From positions 124,001 to 188,000 of the forward strand of contig NZ_BBIU01000004.1 of assembly GCF_000730645.1 (NCBI RefSeq): a stretch of 64,000 nucleotides of DNA, written 5' to 3'. Below the pieces are notes generated by a model. It ran no database searches, had not been told where the DNA came from, and saw only the letters and a program-made list of their open reading frames with translations. Within the stretch, counting starts at the first letter, position 1. Each line of letters starts with the position of its first letter. The stretch is from Pseudomonas parafulva NBRC 16636 = DSM 17004. Its GTDB lineage: Bacteria; Pseudomonadota; Gammaproteobacteria; Pseudomonadales; Pseudomonadaceae. The translations under genes and the position numbers were made by a program. Below are positions 39,970 through 47,950 of the stretch, piece after piece.

Positions 39970-40863
39970 TCAGCAAGCCTGAAGCTGCTCGCCAATCCAT
40001 TCCACCAACGCCCGCACCTTGGGCACCTCTGCGGCATGCTCGGCATACGCCAGGTAGTGTGCCCCCGTGCTGCGCATGGCATGGCGCCACGGCACCACCA
40101 GGCTACCTTCGGCCAGTTCCTTTGCTGCCAGGTAACGCGGCACCAGCGCCACCCCACACCCTGCCTGCGCTGCGCTTAACGCCATGTAGAACGTGTCGAA
40201 ACGCGGGCCGTGGTAGGCACTTACACTTTGCAGGCCCAAGTCGTCGAACCATTCGTGCCAGGCCTCGGGCCGCGAAGTGCTCTGCAGCAGCACCAGGTCA
40301 GCAAGCTGCGCCGCGTGCTCGAGCGTGCGGCCGGCCAGCAGTTCAGGCGCGCACACCGGCACCACCTCTTCGCGGAACAGCTCCACGCAGGTGGCCCCCG
40401 GCCACGTACCCTGGCCGTAGAAGAACACCACGTCCGCCGAGCCCTGCAACAGGGCGAACGGTTCCATTTCGTTGCGGATGTCCAGGTGGATGTTGCTGTG
40501 CCTTTTGCCAAAGCCCTTGAGGTGAGGAATGAGCCAACGCACGCCAAAACTCGGTTGAGTGGCTACCTTCAATATTTCGGTCTGTTCGCCATAGGTGAGC
40601 ACGTAGCGGCTGGACATATCCACCTGGGTAAGAATCTTGTTCACTTCGGCCAGGTATAGGCTGCCCGCCGGCGTGAGCTGCAGGCGCCGGCGGATGCGCA
40701 GGAACAGGTGGTGGCGCAACAGGTCTTCGAGCTGCGCCACCTGTTTGCTGACGGCACTCTGGGTCAGGTGCAGCTCTTCGGCAGCGCGGGTGAAGCTGAG
40801 GTGACGGGCTGCAGCTTCGAAGCACTGCAGGGCGGTCATGGAAGGCACCAGGCGTTTTGACAT
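39970..40863 (-). CDS. LysR-family regulator next to amaBA
   Basis: The 297-residue protein is a GcvA-type LysR regulator starting MSKRLVPSMTALQCFEAAAR, with HTH SFTRAAEELHLTQSAVSKQV and a LysR effector domain. It is divergent from amaB and sits between hglS and amaBA, so control of lysine/pipecolate catabolism is the likely role (inference). An imperfect inverted repeat with T-N11-A lies 20 bp upstream of its start. Confidence 0.92.
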   Translation of the reverse strand: MSKRLVPSMTALQCFEAAARHLSFTRAAEELHLTQSAVSKQVAQLEDLLRHHLFLRIRRRLQLTPAGSLYLAEVNKILTQVDMSSRYVLTYGEQTEILKVATQPSFGVRWLIPHLKGFGKRHSNIHLDIRNEMEPFALLQGSADVVFFYGQGTWPGATCVELFREEVVPVCAPELLAGRTLEHAAQLADLVLLQSTSRPEAWHEWFDDLGLQSVSAYHGPRFDTFYMALSAAQAGCGVALVPRYLAAKELAEGSLVVPWRHAMRSTGAHYLAYAEHAAEVPKVRALVEWIGEQLQAC

Positions 40864-40882
40864 AGCGTTCTCAGTGGCTCAG

Positions 40883-40903
40883 ATCATTACCTGGGGGAAT
40901 GAT
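40883..40903. promoter_or_regulatory. Inverted repeat, candidate LysR box between lysR and amaB
   Basis: ATCATT-N9-AATGAT forms a 21-bp dyad that also satisfies the LysR T-N11-A rule (T 40887, A 40899). It lies 20 bp upstream of the regulator's own start and 95 bp upstream of amaB, as expected for autoregulation plus activation. Confidence 0.5.
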
Positions 40904-40997
40904 ATGCGGAATAAAGGTCGTTTGTTGCACCGAAGTGATCGGATTAATACTGATCCACATCATTTTCCAACCTGTCATCCGATGTAGGAGTACACCA

Positions 40998-42488
40998 ATG
41001 GTTGCCGCACTGCTCGAGCGCCTGGGGGTTGCCGCCGAGGCTCATACCCAGGGCGATTACCCTGTTTACACGCCCATCGATGGCAGCCAGATCGCCTCGG
41101 TGAAACTGCTCGGCAAAGCCGAGACCGTGGCCTGCATCGATCACGCCCAGCGTGCCTTCGAAGCCTGGCGCAGCGTCCCGGCCCCACGCCGTGGCGAGCT
41201 GGTGCGGCTGTTCGGCGAAGTGCTGCGCGAGCACAAGGCCGACCTGGGTGAGCTGGTGTCGATCGAAGCGGGCAAGATTACCCAGGAAGGCCTGGGCGAA
41301 GTGCAGGAAATGATCGACATCTGCGACTTCGCCGTGGGCCTGTCGCGTCAGCTGTACGGCCTGACCATCGCCTCCGAGCGCCCGGGCCACCATATGCGCG
41401 AAACCTGGCACCCGCTGGGTGTGGTAGGGGTAATCAGTGCCTTCAACTTCCCCGTCGCCGTCTGGGCCTGGAACACGGCCCTGGCCCTGGTGGCCGGTAA
41501 TGCCGTGCTGTGGAAGCCGTCCGAGAAAACCCCGCTCACTGCCCTGGCGTGCCAGGCATTGTTCGATAAAGCCCTGAAGGCCTTTGGCGACGCCCCGGCA
41601 GGCCTGGCCCAGTTGGTGATCGGTGGCCGTGAAGCTGGCGAGGCCATGGTCGACGACCCGCGTGTGCCGCTGGTCAGCGCCACCGGCAGTACACGCATGG
41701 GGCGTGAAGTGGGCCCGCGTGTGGCGGCCCGTTTTGGCCGCAGCATTCTCGAGCTGGGTGGCAACAACGCCATGATCCTGGCCCCGAGCGCCGACCTGGA
41801 CCTGGCGGTGCGCGGTATTCTGTTCTCCGCTGTGGGCACTGCTGGCCAGCGCTGCACCACCCTGCGCCGCCTGATCGTGCACCGCTCGATCAAGGACGAA
41901 GTGGTTGCCCGCGTCAAAGCCGCCTACGGCAAGGTGCGCATCGGCGACCCGCGCAAGGACAACCTGGTCGGCCCACTGATCGACAAGCTGTCGTTCGACG
42001 CCATGCAGGGCGCGCTGGCCAAGGCGCGCGACGAGGGTGGCCAGGTGTTTGGTGGCGAGCGCCAGCTGGCCGACCAGTACCCGAACGCCTACTACGTGTC
42101 GCCTGCCATTGCCGAAATGCCGGCGCAAAGCGACGTGGTACGCCACGAAACCTTCGCCCCGATCCTCTACGTGCTTGCCTATGACGACTTCGAAGAGGCC
42201 CTGCGCCTGAACAACGAAGTGCCACAGGGCCTTTCGTCGTGCATTTTCACGACGGATATCCGTGAAGCCGAACGCTTCCAGAGTGCCTCGGGCAGCGACT
42301 GCGGCATCGCCAACGTCAACATCGGTACCAGTGGCGCTGAAATTGGCGGTGCATTTGGCGGCGAGAAGGAAACCGGTGGCGGGCGTGAATCGGGTTCTGA
42401 TGCCTGGAAGGGCTACATGCGTCGCCAGACCAACACGGTCAACTATTCCCGCGAATTGCCGTTGGCCCAGGGGATTGTGTTCGACTGA
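40998..42488 (+). CDS. amaB: Delta-1-piperideine-6-carboxylate dehydrogenase (2-aminoadipate semialdehyde dehydrogenase)
   Basis: AmaB oxidises 2-aminoadipate 6-semialdehyde, in equilibrium with piperideine-6-carboxylate, to 2-aminoadipate in lysine/pipecolate breakdown. The 496-residue aldehyde dehydrogenase is of the ALDH7 (antiquitin) type, with catalytic E252 (LELGGNNA) and C286 (GTAGQRCTTLRR) and substrate-side ISAFNFPVAVWAWN. The ATG at 40998 has TAGGAG before it. amaA follows in the same direction after 129 bp, which hold a short hairpin. Confidence 0.95.
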   Translation: MVAALLERLGVAAEAHTQGDYPVYTPIDGSQIASVKLLGKAETVACIDHAQRAFEAWRSVPAPRRGELVRLFGEVLREHKADLGELVSIEAGKITQEGLGEVQEMIDICDFAVGLSRQLYGLTIASERPGHHMRETWHPLGVVGVISAFNFPVAVWAWNTALALVAGNAVLWKPSEKTPLTALACQALFDKALKAFGDAPAGLAQLVIGGREAGEAMVDDPRVPLVSATGSTRMGREVGPRVAARFGRSILELGGNNAMILAPSADLDLAVRGILFSAVGTAGQRCTTLRRLIVHRSIKDEVVARVKAAYGKVRIGDPRKDNLVGPLIDKLSFDAMQGALAKARDEGGQVFGGERQLADQYPNAYYVSPAIAEMPAQSDVVRHETFAPILYVLAYDDFEEALRLNNEVPQGLSSCIFTTDIREAERFQSASGSDCGIANVNIGTSGAEIGGAFGGEKETGGGRESGSDAWKGYMRRQTNTVNYSRELPLAQGIVFD

Positions 42489-42588
42489 GGCTGTGATGCA
42501 GCGTGACCGGGGGCTGGGCCCCCGTATCGCGGGCAAGCGCGCCCCTGCAGCATCTCTGCTGTCCGCGAATGGGCTGTGAAACAGCCCC

Positions 42589-42602
42589 AACAAGAACAAC
42601 AA
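42589..42602 (+). promoter_or_regulatory. A-rich catabolite-activity (Hfq-Crc) motif in the amaA leader
   Basis: AACAAGAACAACAA contains three overlapping exact matches to AAnAAnAA and lies 15 bases before the amaA ATG, directly ahead of its Shine-Dalgarno (CTGGAG). This is where Hfq with Crc blocks ribosome access in Pseudomonas. Confidence 0.7.
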
Positions 42603-42617
42603 TGCTGGAGCCGGGCC

Positions 42618-43904
42618 ATGTCCGAACTGCATCAACAATGCTTGTGGGAATCCGTCAGCAAACCGGCCGTCGCCGCCCAGGCCCTGGCAGGTGAGCACAC
42701 GGCTGATGTTTGCGTGATCGGTGGTGGCATCACCGGGCTGTCGGCGGCCATTCACTTGCTTGAACAGGGTAGGTCAGTGATCGTGCTGGAGGCCTGGCAG
42801 GTGGGCCACGGTGGTTCGGGGCGCAACGTCGGCCTGGTCAACGCCGGCACCTGGATCCGCCCCGACGACGTCGAGGCCACCCTGGGCGAGAAACAGGGCA
42901 GCCGCCTGAACAAGGTGCTCGGCGATGCCCCCGGCGAAGTATTCGCCATGATCGAGCGCCTGGGCATCGACTGCCAGGCCCAGCACAAAGGCACGCTGCA
43001 CATGGCGCACAACGCCACCGGCATCGCCGACCTCGAGGCCCGCCACCAGCAATGGCGCCGCCGCGGTGCCGACGTGGAGTTGCTGACCGGCGCCCAGTGC
43101 CAGGCGTATTGCGGCACCGACAAAATTGCCGCCGCGCTGCTCGACCGCCGCGCTGGCACCATCAACCCCATGGGCTACACCCAGGGCCTGGCCGCTGCCG
43201 TGGTGCGCCTGGGCGGCAAGCTGTTCCAGCAGTCTTCCGTCGAAGGCCTTGAGCGTGATGGCGATGCCTGGCGTGTGAAGACAGCGCGCGGCTCGGTGCG
43301 CGCGGGCAAAGTGGTAATTTCTACGGGCGCCTACACGGAAGGTGACTGGAGCAACCTGCAGAAGCAGTTTTTCCGCGGTTACTACTATCAGGTTGCCTCC
43401 AAGCCGCTGCAGGGCGAAGCCGCCGACAAGGTTTTGCCGTATGGGCAGGGCTCCTGGGATACCCGCACTGTGCTCAGCAGCATCCGCCGCGACGACCAGG
43501 GCCGCCTGCTGCTCGGTAGCCTTGGGCGGGTCGACAATAAACCGGCGTGGTTTGTGCGCAGTTGGGCTGACCGGATCCAGGGCCACTACTACCCTGGGCT
43601 GGGCAAGGTGGAGTGGGAAATGCACTGGACCGGCTGTATCGACTTCACCCCCGACCACCTGATGCGCCTGTTCGAACCAGCGCCGGGCCTGGTGGCGGTG
43701 ACCGGCTACAACGGCCGGGGCAATACCACCGGTACCGTGATTGGCCGCGCCTTTGCCGAGTTTCTGCTGAAGGGCGAGGCGGGCAGCCTGCCGATACCGT
43801 TCTCACCGATGAAGGGGGTGAGTGCGCCTTCGTTGCGCACAGCGTTCTATGAGTCCGGGTTCTCGCTGTATCACGCGGGGCAGTGTTTGCGGGTGGTGTT
43901 GTAA
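42618..43904 (+). CDS. amaA: L-pipecolate oxidase
   Basis: AmaA oxidises L-pipecolate to piperideine-6-carboxylate, the step before AmaB. The 428-residue DAO-family flavoprotein has the FAD fold VCVIGGGITGLSAAIHL (GGGITG 35-40) and the flavin contact GHGGSGRNVGLVN. The assignment to pipecolate rests on its place after amaB and near hglS, plus length. The ATG at 42618 follows CTGGAG. It is a paralogue of the PuuB-like oxidase at 21.1 kb. Confidence 0.93.
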   Translation: MSELHQQCLWESVSKPAVAAQALAGEHTADVCVIGGGITGLSAAIHLLEQGRSVIVLEAWQVGHGGSGRNVGLVNAGTWIRPDDVEATLGEKQGSRLNKVLGDAPGEVFAMIERLGIDCQAQHKGTLHMAHNATGIADLEARHQQWRRRGADVELLTGAQCQAYCGTDKIAAALLDRRAGTINPMGYTQGLAAAVVRLGGKLFQQSSVEGLERDGDAWRVKTARGSVRAGKVVISTGAYTEGDWSNLQKQFFRGYYYQVASKPLQGEAADKVLPYGQGSWDTRTVLSSIRRDDQGRLLLGSLGRVDNKPAWFVRSWADRIQGHYYPGLGKVEWEMHWTGCIDFTPDHLMRLFEPAPGLVAVTGYNGRGNTTGTVIGRAFAEFLLKGEAGSLPIPFSPMKGVSAPSLRTAFYESGFSLYHAGQCLRVVL

Positions 43905-44245
43905 GCGTTGGGCGTTAGCGGGCGAATCGGTCTGGTTTATCTGCGACAGGTACTGCAAGTGCGCTGGTGAACACCTTCCAGTCCCAGCGTATTGTTTGGC
44001 GAAGGGGGCGGTTTGAGGGCGCGTGAGGGCGGCCAGGTGTTTGCCGCGACAGAGGCTGCGCCTGTGAGACCGAGCGCCGCCCGCGCGGCGCATCGCGAGC
44101 TGCGCTCGCTCCTACGCTTGTTTCGGGCCAGTAACGCCTGTGGCAGACGCACGCGACCGCCTGGTTTGTACGACACGATATCGCGCCATGCACCAAGGCG
44201 TTCGCGCACCAAAGGTGCACAAACACGTAGGCGGAGAGGGTATGC
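43905..44245. other. Intergenic region between amaA and comM
   Basis: This 341 bp stretch between convergent genes has no credible ORF. It contains the 25-bp repeat at 44091-44115 and the short palindrome GCACC-AAA-GGTGC at 44206-44218. No clear terminator is visible. Confidence 0.6.
44091..44115. repeat. 25-bp repeat, inverse copy of 5309-5333
   Basis: The sequence is an exact reverse complement of the repeat at 5309-5333, again between convergent genes. Confidence 0.75.
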
Positions 44246-45736
44246 CTAACTGTTTCCCGGTCGGTACTGCAGTGCCTCGGCCAGGTGTGCCCTGCCAATG
44301 GCCGGGCACTGGTCGAGGTCGGCCAGGGTGCGCGACACTTTCAGCAACCGGTGCGCGGCACGCAATGACAGGGTAAGCCGCTCGCAGGCGACTTCCAACC
44401 ATGCCTGGTCGGCTGCAGCAAGGATGCAATGTTGGCGTAGCCCATCCAGGTCCAGAAACGCGTTTGCACAGCCTTGCCGCCGTTGCTGAACGTCACGCGC
44501 CTGCGCCACCTTGGCGGCGACCGTTGCGCTGGTTTCACCACAGGGCTGACTGTTCAGCGTAGTGCTTTCACGGGCTACGGTCAGGTGCAGGTCGATGCGG
44601 TCGAGCAGTGGCCCCGACAACTTGTTGCGATAGCGCGCGATTTGCTCAGTGCTGCAACGGCAGCGGCCAGTGGGGTCGCCCAGGTAGCCGCATGGGCACG
44701 GGTTCATGGCAGCAACCAGCTGGAAACGGGCAGGGAAGCGCACCTTGTCCCGGGCCCTGGCGATAACGATCTCGCCCGACTCCAGCGGCTCACGCAGCAC
44801 CTCCAGCACCCGCCGTTCAAACTCCGGCAGCTCGTCTAGAAACAACACGCCGTGGTGGGCGAGGGTGATTTCCCCCGGTTGAGGGCGGCTGCCGCCACCG
44901 ACCAGCGCAGGCCCTGACGCAGAGTGGTGCGGGTGGCGGAAGGGCCGTTGTGGCCAGCTACTCAGTGGCGCATGGCCGCTGACCGACTGGATGGCAGCCA
45001 CCTCTAGCGCTTCGTGTTCATCCAGCGGCGGCAACAGCCCCGGCAAGCGGCTGGCGAGCAGTGTCTTGCCCGTACCGGGCGGCCCGGTGAACAGCAGATT
45101 GTGCGCCCCGGCAGCCGCCAGCAACAGTGCGCGCTTGGCGGCCAACTGCCCCTGTACCTCGCTCAGGTCGGGGTAAGGCCGAGGGTTGAGTACCAGGCCG
45201 TTGGCGGCATAGGGCGGCAGTGGCACTTGGCCGTTCAGGTGAGCGACCAGTTCCAGCAGGTGGCCGACCGCATACACCACCAAGCCACTGGCCAGGCTGG
45301 CTTCCTCGGCATTTTCCCGCGGCACCACCAACGCCCGGCCAGCTTCGCGCGCGGCCAGCGCCGCAGGCAGCACCCCTTGAACCGCTCGCAATGCCCCCGA
45401 CAGTGCCAGCTCGCCCAGGCACTCCATATCCGCCAGCATGGCCGCAGGCAGTTGCCCGTCGGCGGCGAGGATGCCCAGTGCGATGGCCAGGTCGTAGCGG
45501 CCACCGTCCTTGGGCAGGTCGGCCGGGGCCAGGTTTTGGGTGATGCGCCGGGCAGGGTAGTTCAAGCCTGAGTTGACGATGGCGCTGCGCACCCGGTCTT
45601 TGCTTTCTTTCACGGTGGTTTCCGGCAGGCCCACCAGGGTGAGATGCGGCAGGCCGTTGGCCAGGTGGGTTTCGACACTGACGGCGGGGGCCTGCACGCC
45701 AACCTGGGCGCGGCTGTGGACGAGTGCTAAGGACAT
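44246..45736 (-). CDS. comM: ComM/YifB-family AAA+ ATPase (branch-migration helicase)
   Basis: ComM is a hexameric helicase that promotes branch migration of DNA taken up during natural transformation; it is also widespread in non-competent species. The 496-residue protein has an N-terminal Lon-protease-like fold, Walker A GPPGTGKT (218-225), the Mg-chelatase AAA+ core with GVLFLDELPEF, and a C-terminal helical domain. The ATG at 45736 gives the family start MSLALVHSRA, with GGAG upstream. It runs away from hipBA. Confidence 0.95.
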   Translation of the reverse strand: MSLALVHSRAQVGVQAPAVSVETHLANGLPHLTLVGLPETTVKESKDRVRSAIVNSGLNYPARRITQNLAPADLPKDGGRYDLAIALGILAADGQLPAAMLADMECLGELALSGALRAVQGVLPAALAAREAGRALVVPRENAEEASLASGLVVYAVGHLLELVAHLNGQVPLPPYAANGLVLNPRPYPDLSEVQGQLAAKRALLLAAAGAHNLLFTGPPGTGKTLLASRLPGLLPPLDEHEALEVAAIQSVSGHAPLSSWPQRPFRHPHHSASGPALVGGGSRPQPGEITLAHHGVLFLDELPEFERRVLEVLREPLESGEIVIARARDKVRFPARFQLVAAMNPCPCGYLGDPTGRCRCSTEQIARYRNKLSGPLLDRIDLHLTVARESTTLNSQPCGETSATVAAKVAQARDVQQRRQGCANAFLDLDGLRQHCILAAADQAWLEVACERLTLSLRAAHRLLKVSRTLADLDQCPAIGRAHLAEALQYRPGNS

Positions 45737-45912
45737 GGACGCTCCGTGTTCGCTGCAAGGGCCGCTTCCTGCGGCCTGGGGCAAGCATAGAGCGTGAGGC
45801 TGAGGCGCGTTCCACACGTGTGCGTCAGGGTATTTCAGCACTGATCTTCCAATTCCTCATATGGCCCTACGACTAGCTGGGTACTCTTAAGCCACTAGCG
45901 CAAGCACTCGCG

Positions 45913-47220
45913 TTATCGGCGGGTGGGCCTGGCCAGGTTGAAATGGATATGATCTTTTTCCAGCACGGTTTTGTAACCGGCGCCTGCTTTCAGGGGAATC
46001 CTCACGTCCCTGAAGACTTCATCCCATTTCGCAAATGCTGCTAGCGTTTGCTCTATATAGTCGTGCGGCTTGAGGTATTTGTAGTCAGCGCATAGTTCCT
46101 GAATCAACTGCCTGGTGGCTTTTCCTCGACCGCCGTATGCCGTGGTGTGCTCACCCCTGGCTTCAGAGAACGTCAGATCATATGCCGGCGCTAGCGTCCA
46201 CTTGGCTTCCTCGCCAGGCCGTTCTGGGTCACGGCCGATGAAGGCGAAGTTTTTGGTGTGATCGTCATAGTTGTGAAATAGGGCATTGAAGATCATTACC
46301 CTGGCCATTTTTTCGACTTCTGCGGCGCTGCGAGTCAGCGTGCTCGTGAGCTTGAGTAGCCCGCTGTAGTCCATGGAGGGCGCTGTGTAAGGCGCGTACA
46401 TAAGCGCAGAGACAGTGATCATATGCAGCTTCTTATCGCCTTCTCTATCAAAGCGCTTTGTCGCAAAGAAGCCCTCACGACTACCATCGGGCATGGTCAC
46501 GTTCAGGACACTCGAATCAGCCATTTCGACACCTGCGTCCCTGGCCATCAGGTAGTACGCATACTCCATGGCACCCGTTTCAACAGGCTCACCTGGGGCT
46601 CTGAATTTGACGATCCAGTGATCGTATCCAGGCGGAATTTGCCCGAAGGCGGACGTTGCATGACTTCCATCTGGAGACATGGCAACGATCGCTTTTGGAC
46701 GGGCACCACCAGGTGATCCCCCAGCAAGCCGTAGCTTGGTAAGCACCGTCGAGGTTTCCCCTGATAGCACTTCCACGGCGGCCTCAAAGAGCTCCGCAAG
46801 GTTGACTGCACCCCGCAATGACTCCCGTTCAGCCTTTGGATGGTACTCAAACGCACCCATGGCTCTGTCGCTCATATACGCGAGCCGATCCAGGGCTGTC
46901 ACTGTGTAAGCAGTCCCGTCACCGAATGTAGAATTAAGGAATCTGTCCATAAGCAGCATCCCCCAGCCGTCAGGAAGAGAGTCTGCAAATGGGCCATGCA
47001 ACCCAGCGAACAGCCCAGGCGCTCGTGCGAGCTGAGGTTTGTCGTCAAACTTCATCGTAAATGGCGAAAGGTTGAAGCCTGTAGCGAGCCATCCAGGGTC
47101 GTATGTAAAAAAAATCCCACGGCCTTCTTGCCTATACAGATCACCCACTTTCACACCGCATTTGGTGACCTCGAGGGATTCGAAGCGCTTCAGCTTCGGA
47201 TAAGCCTGGCGCGGATTCAT
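45913..47220 (-). CDS. hipA: HipA-family Ser/Thr kinase toxin
   Basis: HipA toxins phosphorylate a translation factor (glutamyl-tRNA synthetase for E. coli HipA) and induce growth arrest. The 435-residue protein has an N-terminal HipA_N1 region and a kinase core. The core shows the Gly-rich loop GGSPGGARPK (167-176; S169 is the probable autophosphorylation site), K205 in WIVKF, the catalytic block NYDDHTKNFAF (D319) and the metal Asp D348 in LAPAYDL. All key residues are intact. It overlaps hipB by 4 bases (ATGA) and looks lower in GC than its neighbours, suggesting acquisition. Its exact target is unknown. Confidence 0.94.
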   Translation of the reverse strand: MNPRQAYPKLKRFESLEVTKCGVKVGDLYRQEGRGIFFTYDPGWLATGFNLSPFTMKFDDKPQLARAPGLFAGLHGPFADSLPDGWGMLLMDRFLNSTFGDGTAYTVTALDRLAYMSDRAMGAFEYHPKAERESLRGAVNLAELFEAAVEVLSGETSTVLTKLRLAGGSPGGARPKAIVAMSPDGSHATSAFGQIPPGYDHWIVKFRAPGEPVETGAMEYAYYLMARDAGVEMADSSVLNVTMPDGSREGFFATKRFDREGDKKLHMITVSALMYAPYTAPSMDYSGLLKLTSTLTRSAAEVEKMARVMIFNALFHNYDDHTKNFAFIGRDPERPGEEAKWTLAPAYDLTFSEARGEHTTAYGGRGKATRQLIQELCADYKYLKPHDYIEQTLAAFAKWDEVFRDVRIPLKAGAGYKTVLEKDHIHFNLARPTRR

Positions 47221-47513
47221 CTGGTCCCCCGTTTACGATTAGCGTTTTTCAGTTCTGCGAGGGAATTTGGCTGGGAGGGCCTGAACAGGGCCGTTACAGG
47301 CGTGAGCTCATCGAGCGCAGTGGCCAGCAAAATCATCGACTCAAGGGTAATAGAGCCTGCCGTCTCGAACCGCTGGATCGACGACTCCGACACCCCTGAA
47401 AGCTTAGCCAAGGTCTTCCTCGTGAGGTTTTTTGATAGCCGTAGCTTTTTTGCATTTCTTCCTACGTCACGAGCGATCTCTGCGGGAGAGCTAAGCAGAT
47501 GCATGAACGACAT
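47217..47513 (-). CDS. hipB: HipB-like XRE antitoxin
   Basis: The 98-residue DNA-binding protein has an XRE helix-turn-helix (LTRKTLAKLSGVSESSIQRF, residues about 30-49) and a charged C-terminal tail, as in HipB antitoxins, which bind HipA and repress the operon. AGGAGG lies before the ATG. It is the upstream gene of the pair and is preceded by several TGAC-type palindromes. Confidence 0.92.
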   Translation of the reverse strand: MSFMHLLSSPAEIARDVGRNAKKLRLSKNLTRKTLAKLSGVSESSIQRFETAGSITLESMILLATALDELTPVTALFRPSQPNSLAELKNANRKRGTR

Positions 47514-47752
47514 TGCTGTCCTCCTGGATTTCTGGGCTAAAAGCCAAATCAGACCAATTATGAGCGTATAAACAGCTCAATTGGTCATTTTTGACCATTA
47601 TAGTCGATTGGCGTCGGGGGAGACTCTATTCTCTGCTAAAAGTCAAATATGACTAATTAATGGTTAAAAATAGCATTCCTCTGTCAGATCTGACTGATTG
47701 CGCTTTCTGCTGCACAATTGCGTATGTGAAACACGCCTAGCCCCAGTTTTCA
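47514..47752. promoter_or_regulatory. hipBA operator region with TGAC palindromes
   Basis: This AT-rich block holds three palindromes with the same half-site and 4-base spacer. They are TGGTCA-TTTT-TGACCA at 47582-47597, AGTCA-AATA-TGACT at 47641-47654, and GTCA-GATC-TGAC at 47683-47694. A degenerate fourth, AGCCA-AATC-AGACC, is at 47542-47555 near the hipB Shine-Dalgarno. Repeated sites with one layout point to cooperative HipB binding. The half-site differs from the TATCC of E. coli hipBA. Confidence 0.7.
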
Positions 47753-47950
47753 TTGGGGTTTAGCGCCTACGGCGAACGGCACGCTGCAAATGGGGTGTGT
47801 GGTACGTTCTTTTTCCAAGCCTGGGAGCCATTTGCACCTGCTCGTTTTAACCTGCAAGTGGATCCAATTATTTTGCGCGCTCGGCTGCTTTGGCTTACTG
47901 TTGCTGGGCAAACCGTCGATGCCATTGGATGGCACCGCTTCTACCTTGAA

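Noticed and set aside
40944..42755. Frame of about 600 codons opposite amaB
   Set aside because: Antisense to the aldehyde dehydrogenase, with composition typical of shadow frames and no motif.
44206..44218. GCACC-AAA-GGTGC as an NtrC site
   Set aside because: The spacer is three bases, not five, there is no sigma-54 promoter, and it lies between convergent genes.
47753..47950. N-terminal extension of the DUF4034 frame starting with TTG
   Set aside because: Weak codon bias, no Shine-Dalgarno at 47753, and proximity to the hip operator region make a start at 47951 more likely, though not proven.
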